The notes under the pieces were generated by a model. That model was not told the origin of the DNA and did not search any database. It saw only the letters and a program-made list of their open reading frames with translations. From NCBI GenBank assembly GCA_902528515.1, contig CABZTD010000002.1:1-64000 (forward strand): a DNA stretch of 64,000 nt, written 5' to 3'. Below are positions 47,693 to 56,766 of this stretch, piece after piece. The first letter of the stretch is position 1, and each line of letters begins with the position of its first letter. Made by a program: the position numbers and the translations under genes. Origin of the DNA: K189A clade bacterium. Lineage in GTDB: Bacteria; Pseudomonadota; Gammaproteobacteria; Pseudomonadales; Azotimanducaceae.

Positions 47693-50311
47693 ATGAAAAC
47701 TGCTGATTTACGGCGCGCATTCCTCGATTTCTACGAATCAAAAGGGCATCGAATTGTGGCCTCTAGTTCCTTGGTGCCTCACAACGACCCAACACTTTTG
47801 TTCACCAACGCAGGGATGAACCAGTTCAAGGACCCTCTGCTTGGGAAAGCAGACCCTGGTTATACAAGGGCAACGTCTGCGCAACGCTGCGTGCGAGCCG
47901 GGGGCAAGCATAATGACCTAGAAAACGTGGGTTATACCGCAAGGCACCACACTTTTTTCGAGATGATGGGAAATTTCAGCTTCGGTGACTATTTCAAAGA
48001 AGACACCATTTCCTGGGCATGGGAATTCGCCACTGCAGTGGTGGGACTGGATCCGAACAAAATTTTGATCACCGTGCATCCAACCGATGACGATTCTCGG
48101 AAGATTTGGCGCGACAAGGTGGGTATCGCTGACGAGCGAATCATAGATCTTGAAGAGAATTTCTGGACCATGGGTGATACGGGTCCGTGCGGTCCGTGCA
48201 CGGAGCTATTTTACGACCATGGTCCGTCTATCGCTGGAGGGCCTCCAGGTTCACCCGATGAAGACGGCGATCGTTTCATCGAATTCCAGAATTTGGTTTT
48301 TCCACAATTCGATCGCAGCGCTGACGGAGCGCTGGATCCTTTGCCTCAGCCTGGGGTCGACACGGGAATGGGGCTTGAGCGTATGGCCGCCATTCTGCAG
48401 GGCGTGCACAACAATTACGAAATCGATTTGTTCGCCCGCGTGATGAGGGAGGCGGGCAAGCACGCCGGTATTACTGACCCCAGCCAAGTCATCAATACGG
48501 CCTCGCTCAGGGTTATCGCCGATCATATTCGAAGCAGCGCATTCCTGATCGCCGATGGTGTTCTGCCGGGCAATGAGGATCGCGCCTACGTGTTACGGCG
48601 AATCATACGGCGCGGCTTAAGGCACGGGTACAAGCTGGACATCAAGGCAGCGTTTTTTCACAAGCTGGTTCCGGTTCTGGTCGAAGAGATGGGCACGGCC
48701 TATCCGCTGCTTGCCGAGCGCGCGGATGATGTCATGCGAACTCTAGCCGACGAAGAGGCCCGCTTTAGCGAGACGCTAACTCAAGGCATGGAGCTGCTAA
48801 AGAAAGAGCTGGGTGGGGTATCGGGGGATGTGTTGCCCGGCGACGTCGCGTTCAAACTCTACGATACCTACGGATTTCCTGTCGATCTGACCGCCGATGT
48901 TGCGCGCGAATTGAATATGTTTGTAGACCAGGCTGGCTTTGATGAGGCCATGGAGGCGCAGCGCGCGCGAGGTCGTGCTGCCACCAGTTTCTCCACCAGC
49001 CTTGGGCAAAAAATCAGCGTAAAGGAAAAAGTGCATTTCTGCGGCTACGAACAGCTCGCGAATAAAGCGTCGGTGCTTGCAGTTTTTGATGCTGAGGGGG
49101 AACCTATGGAGCGGCTAGACGCTGACCAATCCCGAGGCGTGATCGTTTTGGATCAAACCGCCTTTTATGCGGAGAGCGGTGGGCAGGTAGGCGACCGGGG
49201 TGTTTTGGCTAGCGAGAGTGCGCGTTTCCAGGTAGTCGATACCCAGATCAGCGGCGAACAGTTCCTGCACATTGGCAGTCTTCTAGAGGGAACGATTAGT
49301 GCTGGCGATACTTTGCATGCCGAGGTGGACACCACGACGCGTAATCAGACCCGCGCCAATCACTCCGCCACTCACCTGCTTCACGCCGCGCTGCGAGAGG
49401 TGCTCGGTGATCACGTCCAGCAGAAAGGTTCCCTGGTCAACGCTGAAAAGCTGCGCTTTGACTTCGCCCATACTGGTGTCATCGAGGGTGAGGAGCTTCA
49501 GACGATAGAGCAGCGAGTGAATGAGCAAATTAGACTCAATTCCGGTGCAGATACTCAGCTTCTAAGCTACGACGACGCGGTGCGACAAGGTGCGGTGGCG
49601 CTTTTCGGCGAAAAATATGGAGATCAGGTTCGTGTTTTAACCATGGGCAATGGATATTCCATGGAACTCTGCGGCGGTACTCACGTCCAACGCACCGGAG
49701 ATATCGGCTTCTTCAAGATTGTTAATGAGACCGGCATTGCTGCGGGTATACGGCGTGTTGAGGCGGTAACAGGGGACATAGCCTTGGGTTTGGTTCATGA
49801 AGAGCAGGTTCTGCTTAACTCGGTTAGCGATTCACTGAAAGTTGGGCGCCGCGAAATCGGTAGCAAGCTTCAACAACTGATCGCCGAAAATCGCGCCCTA
49901 AAGCGTCAAGTAGAGCAGATGAGTCATCAGTTGGCGGCCAGCTTAAGCTCTGATTTAAGCACTCGGGTGGAGGAGATTGCAGGTATCAGCTTCATTGCGA
50001 CTCAAGTTGAGGGAGACAGTAAGGCCATGATGCAGACCCTGGATACCGTGCGGTCGCAGCTCTCCAGCGATGCCGTCGTTGTTTTGGCGGCCATAGATAA
50101 GGGCAGAGTCGGTATGGTTTCTGCTATCGGCAAATCACTGTCAGAGCGCCTATCGGCGGCGGAGCTCATTCAGACCGTTGCACCGCTGGTGGGCGCCAAG
50201 GGTGGCGGGCGTCCAGATTTGGCAAGAGCGGGTGGTGGCGACCAAGTCGACGCAGTCGAGCAGGCCCTCACTGCTGCCCGCCAATGGGTGGAGAGCCAAC
50301 TGGCTTCCTAG
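47693..50311 (+). CDS. alaS: Alanine--tRNA ligase
   Basis: Charges tRNA-Ala and edits mischarged Ser and Gly. ATG 47693 gives the normal N-terminus MKTADLRRAFLDFYESKGH (872 residues). The class II catalytic core has GMNQFKDPLLG and RRIIRRGLRHG, the editing domain NHSATHLLHAALREVLG and CGGTHVQRTGDIG with the zinc His/Cys ligands, and the C-terminal DHHA1 domain GGRPDLARAGGGD. It is 153 nt after recX and 50 nt before lysC. Confidence 0.97.
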   Translation: MKTADLRRAFLDFYESKGHRIVASSSLVPHNDPTLLFTNAGMNQFKDPLLGKADPGYTRATSAQRCVRAGGKHNDLENVGYTARHHTFFEMMGNFSFGDYFKEDTISWAWEFATAVVGLDPNKILITVHPTDDDSRKIWRDKVGIADERIIDLEENFWTMGDTGPCGPCTELFYDHGPSIAGGPPGSPDEDGDRFIEFQNLVFPQFDRSADGALDPLPQPGVDTGMGLERMAAILQGVHNNYEIDLFARVMREAGKHAGITDPSQVINTASLRVIADHIRSSAFLIADGVLPGNEDRAYVLRRIIRRGLRHGYKLDIKAAFFHKLVPVLVEEMGTAYPLLAERADDVMRTLADEEARFSETLTQGMELLKKELGGVSGDVLPGDVAFKLYDTYGFPVDLTADVARELNMFVDQAGFDEAMEAQRARGRAATSFSTSLGQKISVKEKVHFCGYEQLANKASVLAVFDAEGEPMERLDADQSRGVIVLDQTAFYAESGGQVGDRGVLASESARFQVVDTQISGEQFLHIGSLLEGTISAGDTLHAEVDTTTRNQTRANHSATHLLHAALREVLGDHVQQKGSLVNAEKLRFDFAHTGVIEGEELQTIEQRVNEQIRLNSGADTQLLSYDDAVRQGAVALFGEKYGDQVRVLTMGNGYSMELCGGTHVQRTGDIGFFKIVNETGIAAGIRRVEAVTGDIALGLVHEEQVLLNSVSDSLKVGRREIGSKLQQLIAENRALKRQVEQMSHQLAASLSSDLSTRVEEIAGISFIATQVEGDSKAMMQTLDTVRSQLSSDAVVVLAAIDKGRVGMVSAIGKSLSERLSAAELIQTVAPLVGAKGGGRPDLARAGGGDQVDAVEQALTAARQWVESQLAS

Positions 50312-50361
50312 GCAATCGCGGGATTTTCGCGGCCCAGGTCAGCGTCTCAAGGGATTAGGTA

Positions 50362-51588
50362 ATGGGACTGATTGTTCAAAAATACGGTGGCACCAGTGTC
50401 GGCAGTACGGAGCGTATAGCGCAGGTAGCAGAGCGCATCGCGGGATATTTGGCCAAGGGTCACCAGGTCGCCGCCGTCGTTTCTGCCATGTCAGGTGAGA
50501 CCAATCGGCTCGTCGCTATGGGCCAAGAGTTAGGCGGTGAGTATCCCAGTCGGCGAGAGATGGATGTACTGATGGCCTCAGGCGAGCAGGTTACCATAGC
50601 CTTGCTTAGTACCGCATTATTGCGACGAGGCATTTCCGCTAAGTCTTTTTTAGCGGATCAAATTGCATTCCGAACCGATGCCGCCCACGGCCGTGCAAGG
50701 ATCGAGCATATTGACACCCAAAAATTGCAAACCGAGCTGGCTAACGGCGTGGTGCCAGTGGTGGCAGGATTTCAGGGAGTGAACGAGCATGGCGAAATTA
50801 CGACCCTGGGCAGAGGCGGATCCGACACCTCGGCAGTCGCCCTGGCGGCCGCCCTGGAGGCCGATGAATGTGAAATCTGCACTGACGTGGAAGGTGTCTA
50901 CACCACGGATCCGCGTATCGTCGAGGGGGCGCGACGGCTCCAGCAGATTACCTTTGAAGAAATGCTGGAACTGGCGAGTTTGGGTTCCAAAGTCCTGCAT
51001 CCCCGCTCTGTTGAGTTTGCGGGGCGCTATCGGGTACCGGTTAGAGTCATGTCGACCTTTGCTGAAGGACCCGGCACTTTAATCACGTTGGAGAACGACA
51101 ACATGGAACAAGCGATAGTGTCTGGTATAGCCCATTCGACTGAAGACGCGAAGATAACGGTTTCTGGCGTTCCAGACATTCCCGGCATCGCCTCTAAAAT
51201 CCTAGGACCAGTTGGGGGCAAAAATATCGAAGTCGACATGATTGTTCAGAACACGGGTGTCGACGGCATGACGGATTTTACGTTTACGGTGAAGCGGCAG
51301 GATTTCCAGCCAACCCTTTCGCTCCTCGATGATGTTGCAAAAGATATCGGAGCGCGTGAGGTGACGGGCGACAACACCATTGCCAAGGTGTCTATCGTAG
51401 GTGTTGGCATGCGCTCCCACGCGGGTGTCGCCACTAAAGTTTTTGATCGTCTGGCAAGTGAAAATATCAACATTCAGATGATCTCTACCTCAGAAATCAA
51501 AATTTCTGTCGTAATTGCCGAAAGATACGTGGAGCTTGCCGTTCGTGCTCTACATGATGTTTTTGAGCTAGATGCGCAGCCTGATTGA
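50362..51588 (+). CDS. lysC: Aspartate kinase LysC
   Basis: Phosphorylates L-aspartate at the head of the lysine, threonine and methionine pathways. The 408-residue protein has KYGGTSVGS at the N-terminus, TLGRGGSDTSAVALAAALEA near 149, and two C-terminal ACT domains (VSGVPDIPGIASKILGPV and VSIVGVGMRSHAGVATKVFD) that would bind the feedback inhibitor. It is the Pseudomonas-type single aspartokinase. csrA, which follows alaS/lysC in many relatives, is not found. Confidence 0.97.
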   Translation: MGLIVQKYGGTSVGSTERIAQVAERIAGYLAKGHQVAAVVSAMSGETNRLVAMGQELGGEYPSRREMDVLMASGEQVTIALLSTALLRRGISAKSFLADQIAFRTDAAHGRARIEHIDTQKLQTELANGVVPVVAGFQGVNEHGEITTLGRGGSDTSAVALAAALEADECEICTDVEGVYTTDPRIVEGARRLQQITFEEMLELASLGSKVLHPRSVEFAGRYRVPVRVMSTFAEGPGTLITLENDNMEQAIVSGIAHSTEDAKITVSGVPDIPGIASKILGPVGGKNIEVDMIVQNTGVDGMTDFTFTVKRQDFQPTLSLLDDVAKDIGAREVTGDNTIAKVSIVGVGMRSHAGVATKVFDRLASENINIQMISTSEIKISVVIAERYVELAVRALHDVFELDAQPD

Positions 51589-51949
51589 AATGGTCTGTGG
51601 TGTCGCGACGACAATATTCAACCAAGAACACGGTCGGTTGACTGGGGTTATGAGACGAATGTAAGAAGGACATGTCGAAGTGGACGGTAGCCAAGCAAAC
51701 TGTGGCAGCTCTAAGCGAGGACGCGCCAGCAGACGGGGCAGATGCCGCTGGAATGCTCGAAGCGCTATTTCCACCGCGTTTGGTGCTTTGGCGTCGGATA
51801 AAGACGCCACCTATGTGAAAAATTTTATTGATTACGAAGTTAGTTCGATCAACGTGAAGCATGTGGACGTGCAATGATTCACCTAGTGTTCATACTCAGC
51901 GCACGCTTCGACGGTTGGTAGTTGGCTTTGACGCCGCTGAGGATTTGCA
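51589..51949. other. Gap between lysC and the GMC oxidoreductase, possible small broken gene
   Basis: This 361-base stretch has no recognised gene. Two overlapping frames look coding in part. ATG 51672 opens a 48-codon frame (MSKWTVAKQTVAALSEDAPA at its start, stop 51816-51818). A second frame shifted by one base and ending at 51877 contains LASDKDATYVKNFIDYEV followed by SSINVKHVDVQ. They would join near 51760 if one base were changed, giving one protein of about 68 residues. I recognise neither. No csrA sequence is present. Confidence 0.35.
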
Positions 51950-53554
51950 GTGACGGGGGAACTCCTTTCCGCAGACTACATCATTATTGGTGCGGGCTCC
52001 GCTGGGTGCGTTCTCGCTAACCGGCTCAGCGAAGACCCAACGAATAGGGTCGCGCTACTTGAGGCCGGTGGTGCAGATAAGAGCTGGATGCTGGCGATGC
52101 CTTCCGCTTTTTACTTGCCCATGGGCAAGTCGTCTTTTGACTGGTGTTATGTCAGTGAACCCGAACCGAATATGGATAACCGAAGGCTCGCCTGTCCCCG
52201 TGGTCGGGTGCTAGGTGGCTCGTCTTCCATCAATGGCATGGTCTATGTTCGCGGCAACGCGCGGGACTTCGACCGATGGGCGGAAATGGGAGCTACGGGC
52301 TGGGACTATCAGTCAGTGCTGCCGTACTTTAAGAAAGCTCAGTGCGCAGACGAGGGGAGGCATAGCGACAATTTTCGAGGTATCGAGGGCCCGCTGGGTA
52401 CGACAACGGGCGCGATGAAAAACCCCCTGTATGGCGCCTTTTTGCGTGCTTGCAAGGAGGCTGGGCATGCCTACACCCACGATTTAAATGGCGCGCAACA
52501 GGAGGGGTTTGGCCCGATGCCGATGACGGTAGCTCAGGGTAAACGCTCCTCTGCCTCCCGCTCTTATCTTCGCCCGGTTAAGGATCGTCGCAACCTGCAG
52601 GTGCTTACCCAGGCCCAGGTTCAGCGTATCGAAATGCGGGGAAACCGGGCCATCTGCGTTGAAGTCATGCTCAAGGGTCAAATCGAGCGCCTGACTGCAG
52701 CAAAAGAAATACTGCTATGCGCCGGTGCCATCAATTCGCCGCAATTGCTAATGTTGTCGGGTATTGGCCCTGGAGACCAGCTTCAATCAATGGGTTTGGA
52801 GACATTAGTAGATAGCCCCCAAGTCGGTCAAAACCTGATGGATCATCTTGAGGTCTATGTACAACAAGCCTGCACCAAATCCGTGTCCCTGCATAAACAT
52901 CTTGGCCTCATCGGGCGAGCGAAGATTGGCGTTCAATGGGTCGCCACGCACAAGGGCTTGGGTGCCACGAATCACTTCGAAGTCGGCGGTTTCGTTCGCA
53001 GTGACCCTAGTCAGGCGCAGCCTGATATTCAGTTTCATTTCCTCCCAACCGCCATGAGCTATGACGGTTCCGCTAAGGCCAAAGGGCACGGGTTTCAGGT
53101 ACATGTAGGGCCGATGCTGCCCAAGAGTCGTGGGGCGATAACGCTGCGCAGTAAAAGAGCCAGCGAGGCGCCAAAGATTGTTTTCAACTACATGAGTCAT
53201 GAGGATGATTGGAGCGTCTTTCGTGCGGCGATTCGCAAGGCTAGAGACATTTTCGCCCAGCCCGCTTTTACAGAGCTACGTGGTCAGGAGCTAAATCCGG
53301 GCGAACAATGTCAAAGTGATGCGCAACTCGACGCTTTTGTAGCAGCGCAAGCAGAGAGCGCCTACCATCCCTGCGGCACCTGTCGTATGGGGTCTGATGC
53401 CCAGGCCGTGGTCGACCCTGAAGGTCGGGTTAATGGCATTACCGGTCTCAGAGTCATCGACGCGTCCGTTTTCCCACACATCACCAACGGCAATCTTAAC
53501 GCACCAACGATCATGCTCGCCGAGCGAATGGCTGACCTGATTCGTAATGCCTAG
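51950..53554 (+). CDS. GMC family FAD-dependent oxidoreductase (choline/alcohol dehydrogenase type)
   Basis: Flavin-dependent alcohol oxidoreductase of the glucose-methanol-choline family. The 534-residue protein has the FAD-binding GAGSAGCVLANRLSEDP near residue 14, the GMC signature GRVLGGSSSINGMVYVRG near 84, and the C-terminal YHPCGTCRMGSD and ITNGNLNAPTIMLAERMAD with catalytic His and Asn. GTG 51950 has GAGGA at 51939-51943. No signal peptide is seen, so it is cytoplasmic. The real substrate cannot be told from sequence; choline and long-chain alcohols are both possible. Confidence 0.88.
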   Translation: MTGELLSADYIIIGAGSAGCVLANRLSEDPTNRVALLEAGGADKSWMLAMPSAFYLPMGKSSFDWCYVSEPEPNMDNRRLACPRGRVLGGSSSINGMVYVRGNARDFDRWAEMGATGWDYQSVLPYFKKAQCADEGRHSDNFRGIEGPLGTTTGAMKNPLYGAFLRACKEAGHAYTHDLNGAQQEGFGPMPMTVAQGKRSSASRSYLRPVKDRRNLQVLTQAQVQRIEMRGNRAICVEVMLKGQIERLTAAKEILLCAGAINSPQLLMLSGIGPGDQLQSMGLETLVDSPQVGQNLMDHLEVYVQQACTKSVSLHKHLGLIGRAKIGVQWVATHKGLGATNHFEVGGFVRSDPSQAQPDIQFHFLPTAMSYDGSAKAKGHGFQVHVGPMLPKSRGAITLRSKRASEAPKIVFNYMSHEDDWSVFRAAIRKARDIFAQPAFTELRGQELNPGEQCQSDAQLDAFVAAQAESAYHPCGTCRMGSDAQAVVDPEGRVNGITGLRVIDASVFPHITNGNLNAPTIMLAERMADLIRNA

Positions 53555-53872
53555 CGTCTCATTGACGAACGGACTGTGTTCGCGTCTGGCGTAGGGTCTA
53601 CCCTACTGGGGCGGCATCCTTTGGCAAATCTAACAAAAAACATGTGCTTACTAAGCCGATACCTTTCACCCCCAGTTCGCCACGCAAATCCAAGTCAAAC
53701 GGCGCACTAATTTGGTCGCAAAATTAAACTGGGGCATGAGCGTTGGGTTTTATTACAAAGTGAGTTCTGATTAAGTCGCCAGAGTGCTATCACTTGTAAA
53801 CTTATGAGAGGCAAAAAACGGACCAGTGCTGATGAACAATAGTAAAAAAGTTATGAACGGCAGTTTTGAATC
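53555..53872. other. Non-coding gap with a perfect 16-bp palindrome
   Basis: The 318-base region between the GMC gene and the small lipoprotein gene has no supported gene. It contains an inverted repeat GTAGGGTCTACCCTAC (53591-53606; two 7-base arms around CT), which looks like a dimeric-regulator operator rather than a terminator because the loop is two bases and there is no T run. The second half is A/T rich and could hold a promoter for the lipoprotein gene. Confidence 0.35.
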
Positions 53873-54385
53873 ATGACTTTCGCACGCTTTGAACCCATGC
53901 GTGGATTCCTTCGATTGGGGGCTTGGGGTCTATTAGGTCTGTGTTTAGTGAACTGTACTGAGGCTAAAAATCGCGAACCACAGCCTCCGCGATACACTGA
54001 GCACTTGGTTTGTCTGGTTGAGGACCCAGAGCGTTTGCAGCATATGTTTCGCCTAAATCTCGCCACTTCTCGAGCCGAATTTGTCGGCGGGTTTGGCGAC
54101 AGGATCACCTCTCTTACCTCTAATCGTCTTTTGATCACACCGAGCGAGGTGCACATCAAATTTTTGAACGAATCGGTGCGGCCAAGCTTAGGCTTTGAGG
54201 TGCGCATCGAACGAGGGCAGTTGGGTTATAAATTAGTGTTCGAGGAGGAGCAAAAAACCGGCCAGCGGGCGTTCAACGGGCGCTGCACGGTGCTCGATGG
54301 TGAGCAGCTGCGGACATCAACTCAGGACCTGTTGCTAAGCTATTACTCAAGAAACCAATCGGAACCAGCCCTCTGGCTATCCTAA
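53873..54385 (+). CDS. Small predicted lipoprotein, function unknown
   Basis: I do not recognise this 170-residue protein. It has a signal sequence ending in a lipobox-like LVNC (LLGLCLVNC), so it is probably a lipoprotein facing the periplasm. The mature part is mixed charged and hydrophobic with no repeats; two visible stretches are HLVCLVEDPERLQHMFRLNL and RSGQLGYKLVFEEEQK-like sequence. The start may be ATG 53873 or ATG 53897, the latter giving a more typical signal (MRGFLRLGAWGLLG). It stands alone between the GMC gene and the prepilin peptidase gene. Confidence 0.6.
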   Translation: MTFARFEPMRGFLRLGAWGLLGLCLVNCTEAKNREPQPPRYTEHLVCLVEDPERLQHMFRLNLATSRAEFVGGFGDRITSLTSNRLLITPSEVHIKFLNESVRPSLGFEVRIERGQLGYKLVFEEEQKTGQRAFNGRCTVLDGEQLRTSTQDLLLSYYSRNQSEPALWLS

Positions 54386-54427
54386 TTTGCATCTCAAGAA
54401 CAATGAGATATGGGGGGCAGACCTAAT

Positions 54428-55282
54428 TTACAGATCGGCCAAGATCAACACCCAAGTGATGCCGAATGTGAAAACGATCGCCAACTCAACAGTTCTCGCC
54501 CTCCACTGCGCTGAGAAGTCAGCGGCCTGGTTATTACGAGCGGTCCATAGTCCCCAGGCTGCTGCCACCGCAAGACCGATAGCCAACGCTTCGGCTTCAG
54601 GCAGAGCAAACCAGGCGGCCATGGCAGCGAGGCTGTGCCATACCGGCTGCAGTGAGTGCTGATCGATGTGAGAAGGACCCGGTGCGTTTTTGCGGCCCAT
54701 GAAGATAGCACTCTGACGCCACAGCAGGGCGAGGAAATAAATCAAGCAAACGCCGAAAATCGCTTCACTCAACGAAAACGCATCTCGCTGGCTCGCCATC
54801 AGTAAGCCTATCCAGAGTAAGCTCTGCCAAAGCGTCTTGGTATCTTGACTGCTGTGCCAAAGCATCCCGGAGATGGCGACTAACCACCAAACCAAAAGCA
54901 AGGAGGGGAGCAGCAACGCGGAGACGCGATACATTTCAAATTGATGGTTTAACAGCCAGAAAGAGATCCCAGCAGTGATTAGTCCCGCTGAAATTTCCGT
55001 TGCGATATAACGACGACTGATGGGTTCCTGACAGCAAGCGCTGCGACCGCCCAGCCAGAGATAAGAAATGATGGGTAGATTGTGTTGGATCTTTATGGCG
55101 ACACCGCAGAATGTACAGCTTGACGGGGGCCAAACCAGATTATAACCGCTAGTCTCCTCAGGGCTCTCTCGCATTATCGGCAAGCGGTAAACGACCACAT
55201 TGATAAAGCTGCCGACACAGCAGCCTAGCAGGCCTAGCAGCAGGCTAGTTGCCATAGGAGAGTGCCACATTAACTCAGTCAC
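54428..55282 (-). CDS. Prepilin peptidase-like protein (GspO/PilD family), catalytic motifs lost
   Basis: The 284-residue protein has the N-terminal domain of the A24 family: a first helix ending in GSFINVVVYRLP, a Cys pair CTFCGVAI, and LPIISYLWLGGRSACCQEPI with YIATE after it. Active enzymes have two aspartates, one in an ID...LPD block after the second helix and one in GxGD. Here the first place reads VAISGMLWHSSQD and the second GPSHIDQHSLQPV, so the GxGD is gone and the first Asp is Ser. The second Cys pair is also shifted (GRSACC rather than GRCRxC). The frame is intact. It may be a pseudoenzyme or an ORF in decay; the gspCDN genes lie 45 kb away. Confidence 0.75.
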   Translation of the reverse strand: MTELMWHSPMATSLLLGLLGCCVGSFINVVVYRLPIMRESPEETSGYNLVWPPSSCTFCGVAIKIQHNLPIISYLWLGGRSACCQEPISRRYIATEISAGLITAGISFWLLNHQFEMYRVSALLLPSLLLVWWLVAISGMLWHSSQDTKTLWQSLLWIGLLMASQRDAFSLSEAIFGVCLIYFLALLWRQSAIFMGRKNAPGPSHIDQHSLQPVWHSLAAMAAWFALPEAEALAIGLAVAAAWGLWTARNNQAADFSAQWRARTVELAIVFTFGITWVLILADL

Positions 55283-55471
55283 GAAACGATCCTCTATGAG
55301 TATTGAAACACTAACTCACGTGACGCACCGGCACGAGCAGGCCTGCTTGAAAAGGATAAAGGTGTCGTTGTTGCGTGTTCCTTTGACTCAATTTGTTCGA
55401 GGGTTTAAGAGGTGACTCGCTTTCAAGGATCGCGCAAACTCCGGCCAAGCAAAATGCGAGGAGAGAGGCGG

Positions 55472-56701
55472 ATGAGTGAAGCATGGATTATTGACGCGGC
55501 CCGCACGCCCCGAGGTGTCGGTAAGCAAGGCAAGGGCGCCCTGTGGGAAGTGCATCCACAAAAGCTGCTTTCGTCGGTGCTTAAACCAATGGCTGAGCGC
55601 AATCACATTAACACAGACGAGATCGACGACGTGATCGTATCTTGTAGCACACAGTTTCAAAAGCAAGGTTCTTGCATTGGACGCATGGCGGCACTGGACG
55701 CCGGGTTCTCTACCAAGGCATCGGGTATGACGCTGGATCGTTTTTGCGGTGGTGGTATTACCTCGGTCAATCTAGCTGCGGCGAACATTATGTCCGGTAT
55801 GGAAGACCTCGTTGTAGCGGGTGGTGTTGAGATGATGTCCTACACTCGAGGCGAGGCACCCCCATCATCCCTCGATGCTGGCAATGAGGAACTGCGCCGA
55901 CGGTATCCGCAGCTTAACGTGGGTATTGCGGCAGATATCATCGCCACAGAAGAAAACTTCAGCCGCGCTGAGCTCGATGCATTTTCTCTCGAAAGCCAAA
56001 AACGAGCGGGACGGGCAGTTCGAGAGGGTGCGTTCAATCGAGCACTGGTTCCTGTAAACAACCCCGATGGGACCCTGGCGCTCGATCAAGAGGAGTATCC
56101 ACGGCCTCAAACAACGGCCGAATCGTTAGCCAATCTTCAGCCTGCTTTTGAAGGTCTTATGGATCTTGAATTTTTTGACTCAGGTAGTACGTATCGTGAG
56201 TGGGTGGCCGAGCGCTGGCCAGGGCTTGAAGTCGATCATCGTCACCATGCAGGCAGTTCTTCTGGTGTGGTCGATGGTGCAGGTGCGCTGGTGATTGCAT
56301 CGTCAGACTATGCGCAAAGAAACGATCTCAAGCCCCGAGCTCGCATTGTCGCCATGGCCAATATGGGCCATTCACCTGAGTACATTTTGAATGCCCCGGT
56401 GGATGCCGCGAAAAAGGTCTTGAGTAAGGCTGGTATGACCCTTGACGATATCGATTTGTTTGAGGTTAATGAAGCCTTCGCAGTCGTGCCGGTGAAGTTC
56501 ATGCGCGACTTAAACGTTGATCACAGCAAAGTCAACGTCAATGGCGGTGCCATCGCCCTGGGACATCCTATTGGTGCGACGGGGTCAATGTTGATTGGTA
56601 CTGCTCTAGACGAACTGGAGCGCCGAGGGCAGTCAACAGCGCTGATTACTATGTGCGCGGCGGGCGGCATGGCTCCTGCGGTTATCATTGAGCGTCTATA
56701 A
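55472..56701 (+). CDS. Acetyl-CoA acetyltransferase (thiolase family)
   Basis: Thiolase of the degradative or biosynthetic type. The 409-residue protein has the nucleophile Cys in [16 protein letters not shown] near residue 95, the His in [16 protein letters not shown] and the second Cys in [23 protein letters not shown] precedes ATG 55472. It is followed after 65 nt by two acyl-CoA dehydrogenase subunits, so it likely serves a beta-oxidation-like pathway rather than polyhydroxybutyrate synthesis. Confidence 0.9.
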   Translation: MSEAWIIDAARTPRGVGKQGKGALWEVHPQKLLSSVLKPMAERNHINTDEIDDVIVSCSTQFQKQGSCIGRMAALDAGFSTKASGMTLDRFCGGGITSVNLAAANIMSGMEDLVVAGGVEMMSYTRGEAPPSSLDAGNEELRRRYPQLNVGIAADIIATEENFSRAELDAFSLESQKRAGRAVREGAFNRALVPVNNPDGTLALDQEEYPRPQTTAESLANLQPAFEGLMDLEFFDSGSTYREWVAERWPGLEVDHRHHAGSSSGVVDGAGALVIASSDYAQRNDLKPRARIVAMANMGHSPEYILNAPVDAAKKVLSKAGMTLDDIDLFEVNEAFAVVPVKFMRDLNVDHSKVNVNGGAIALGHPIGATGSMLIGTALDELERRGQSTALITMCAAGGMAPAVIIERL

Positions 56702-56766
56702 CTTTCGCCAGAAGACCGCAGTCGGACATTTTTCTAAGAACGAATTTTTTACAAGGATAAGAAGTA

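Noticed and set aside
51589-51949. csrA after lysC
   Set aside because: All three forward frames were read for the MLILTRRVGE start and HREEI end of CsrA; neither is present.
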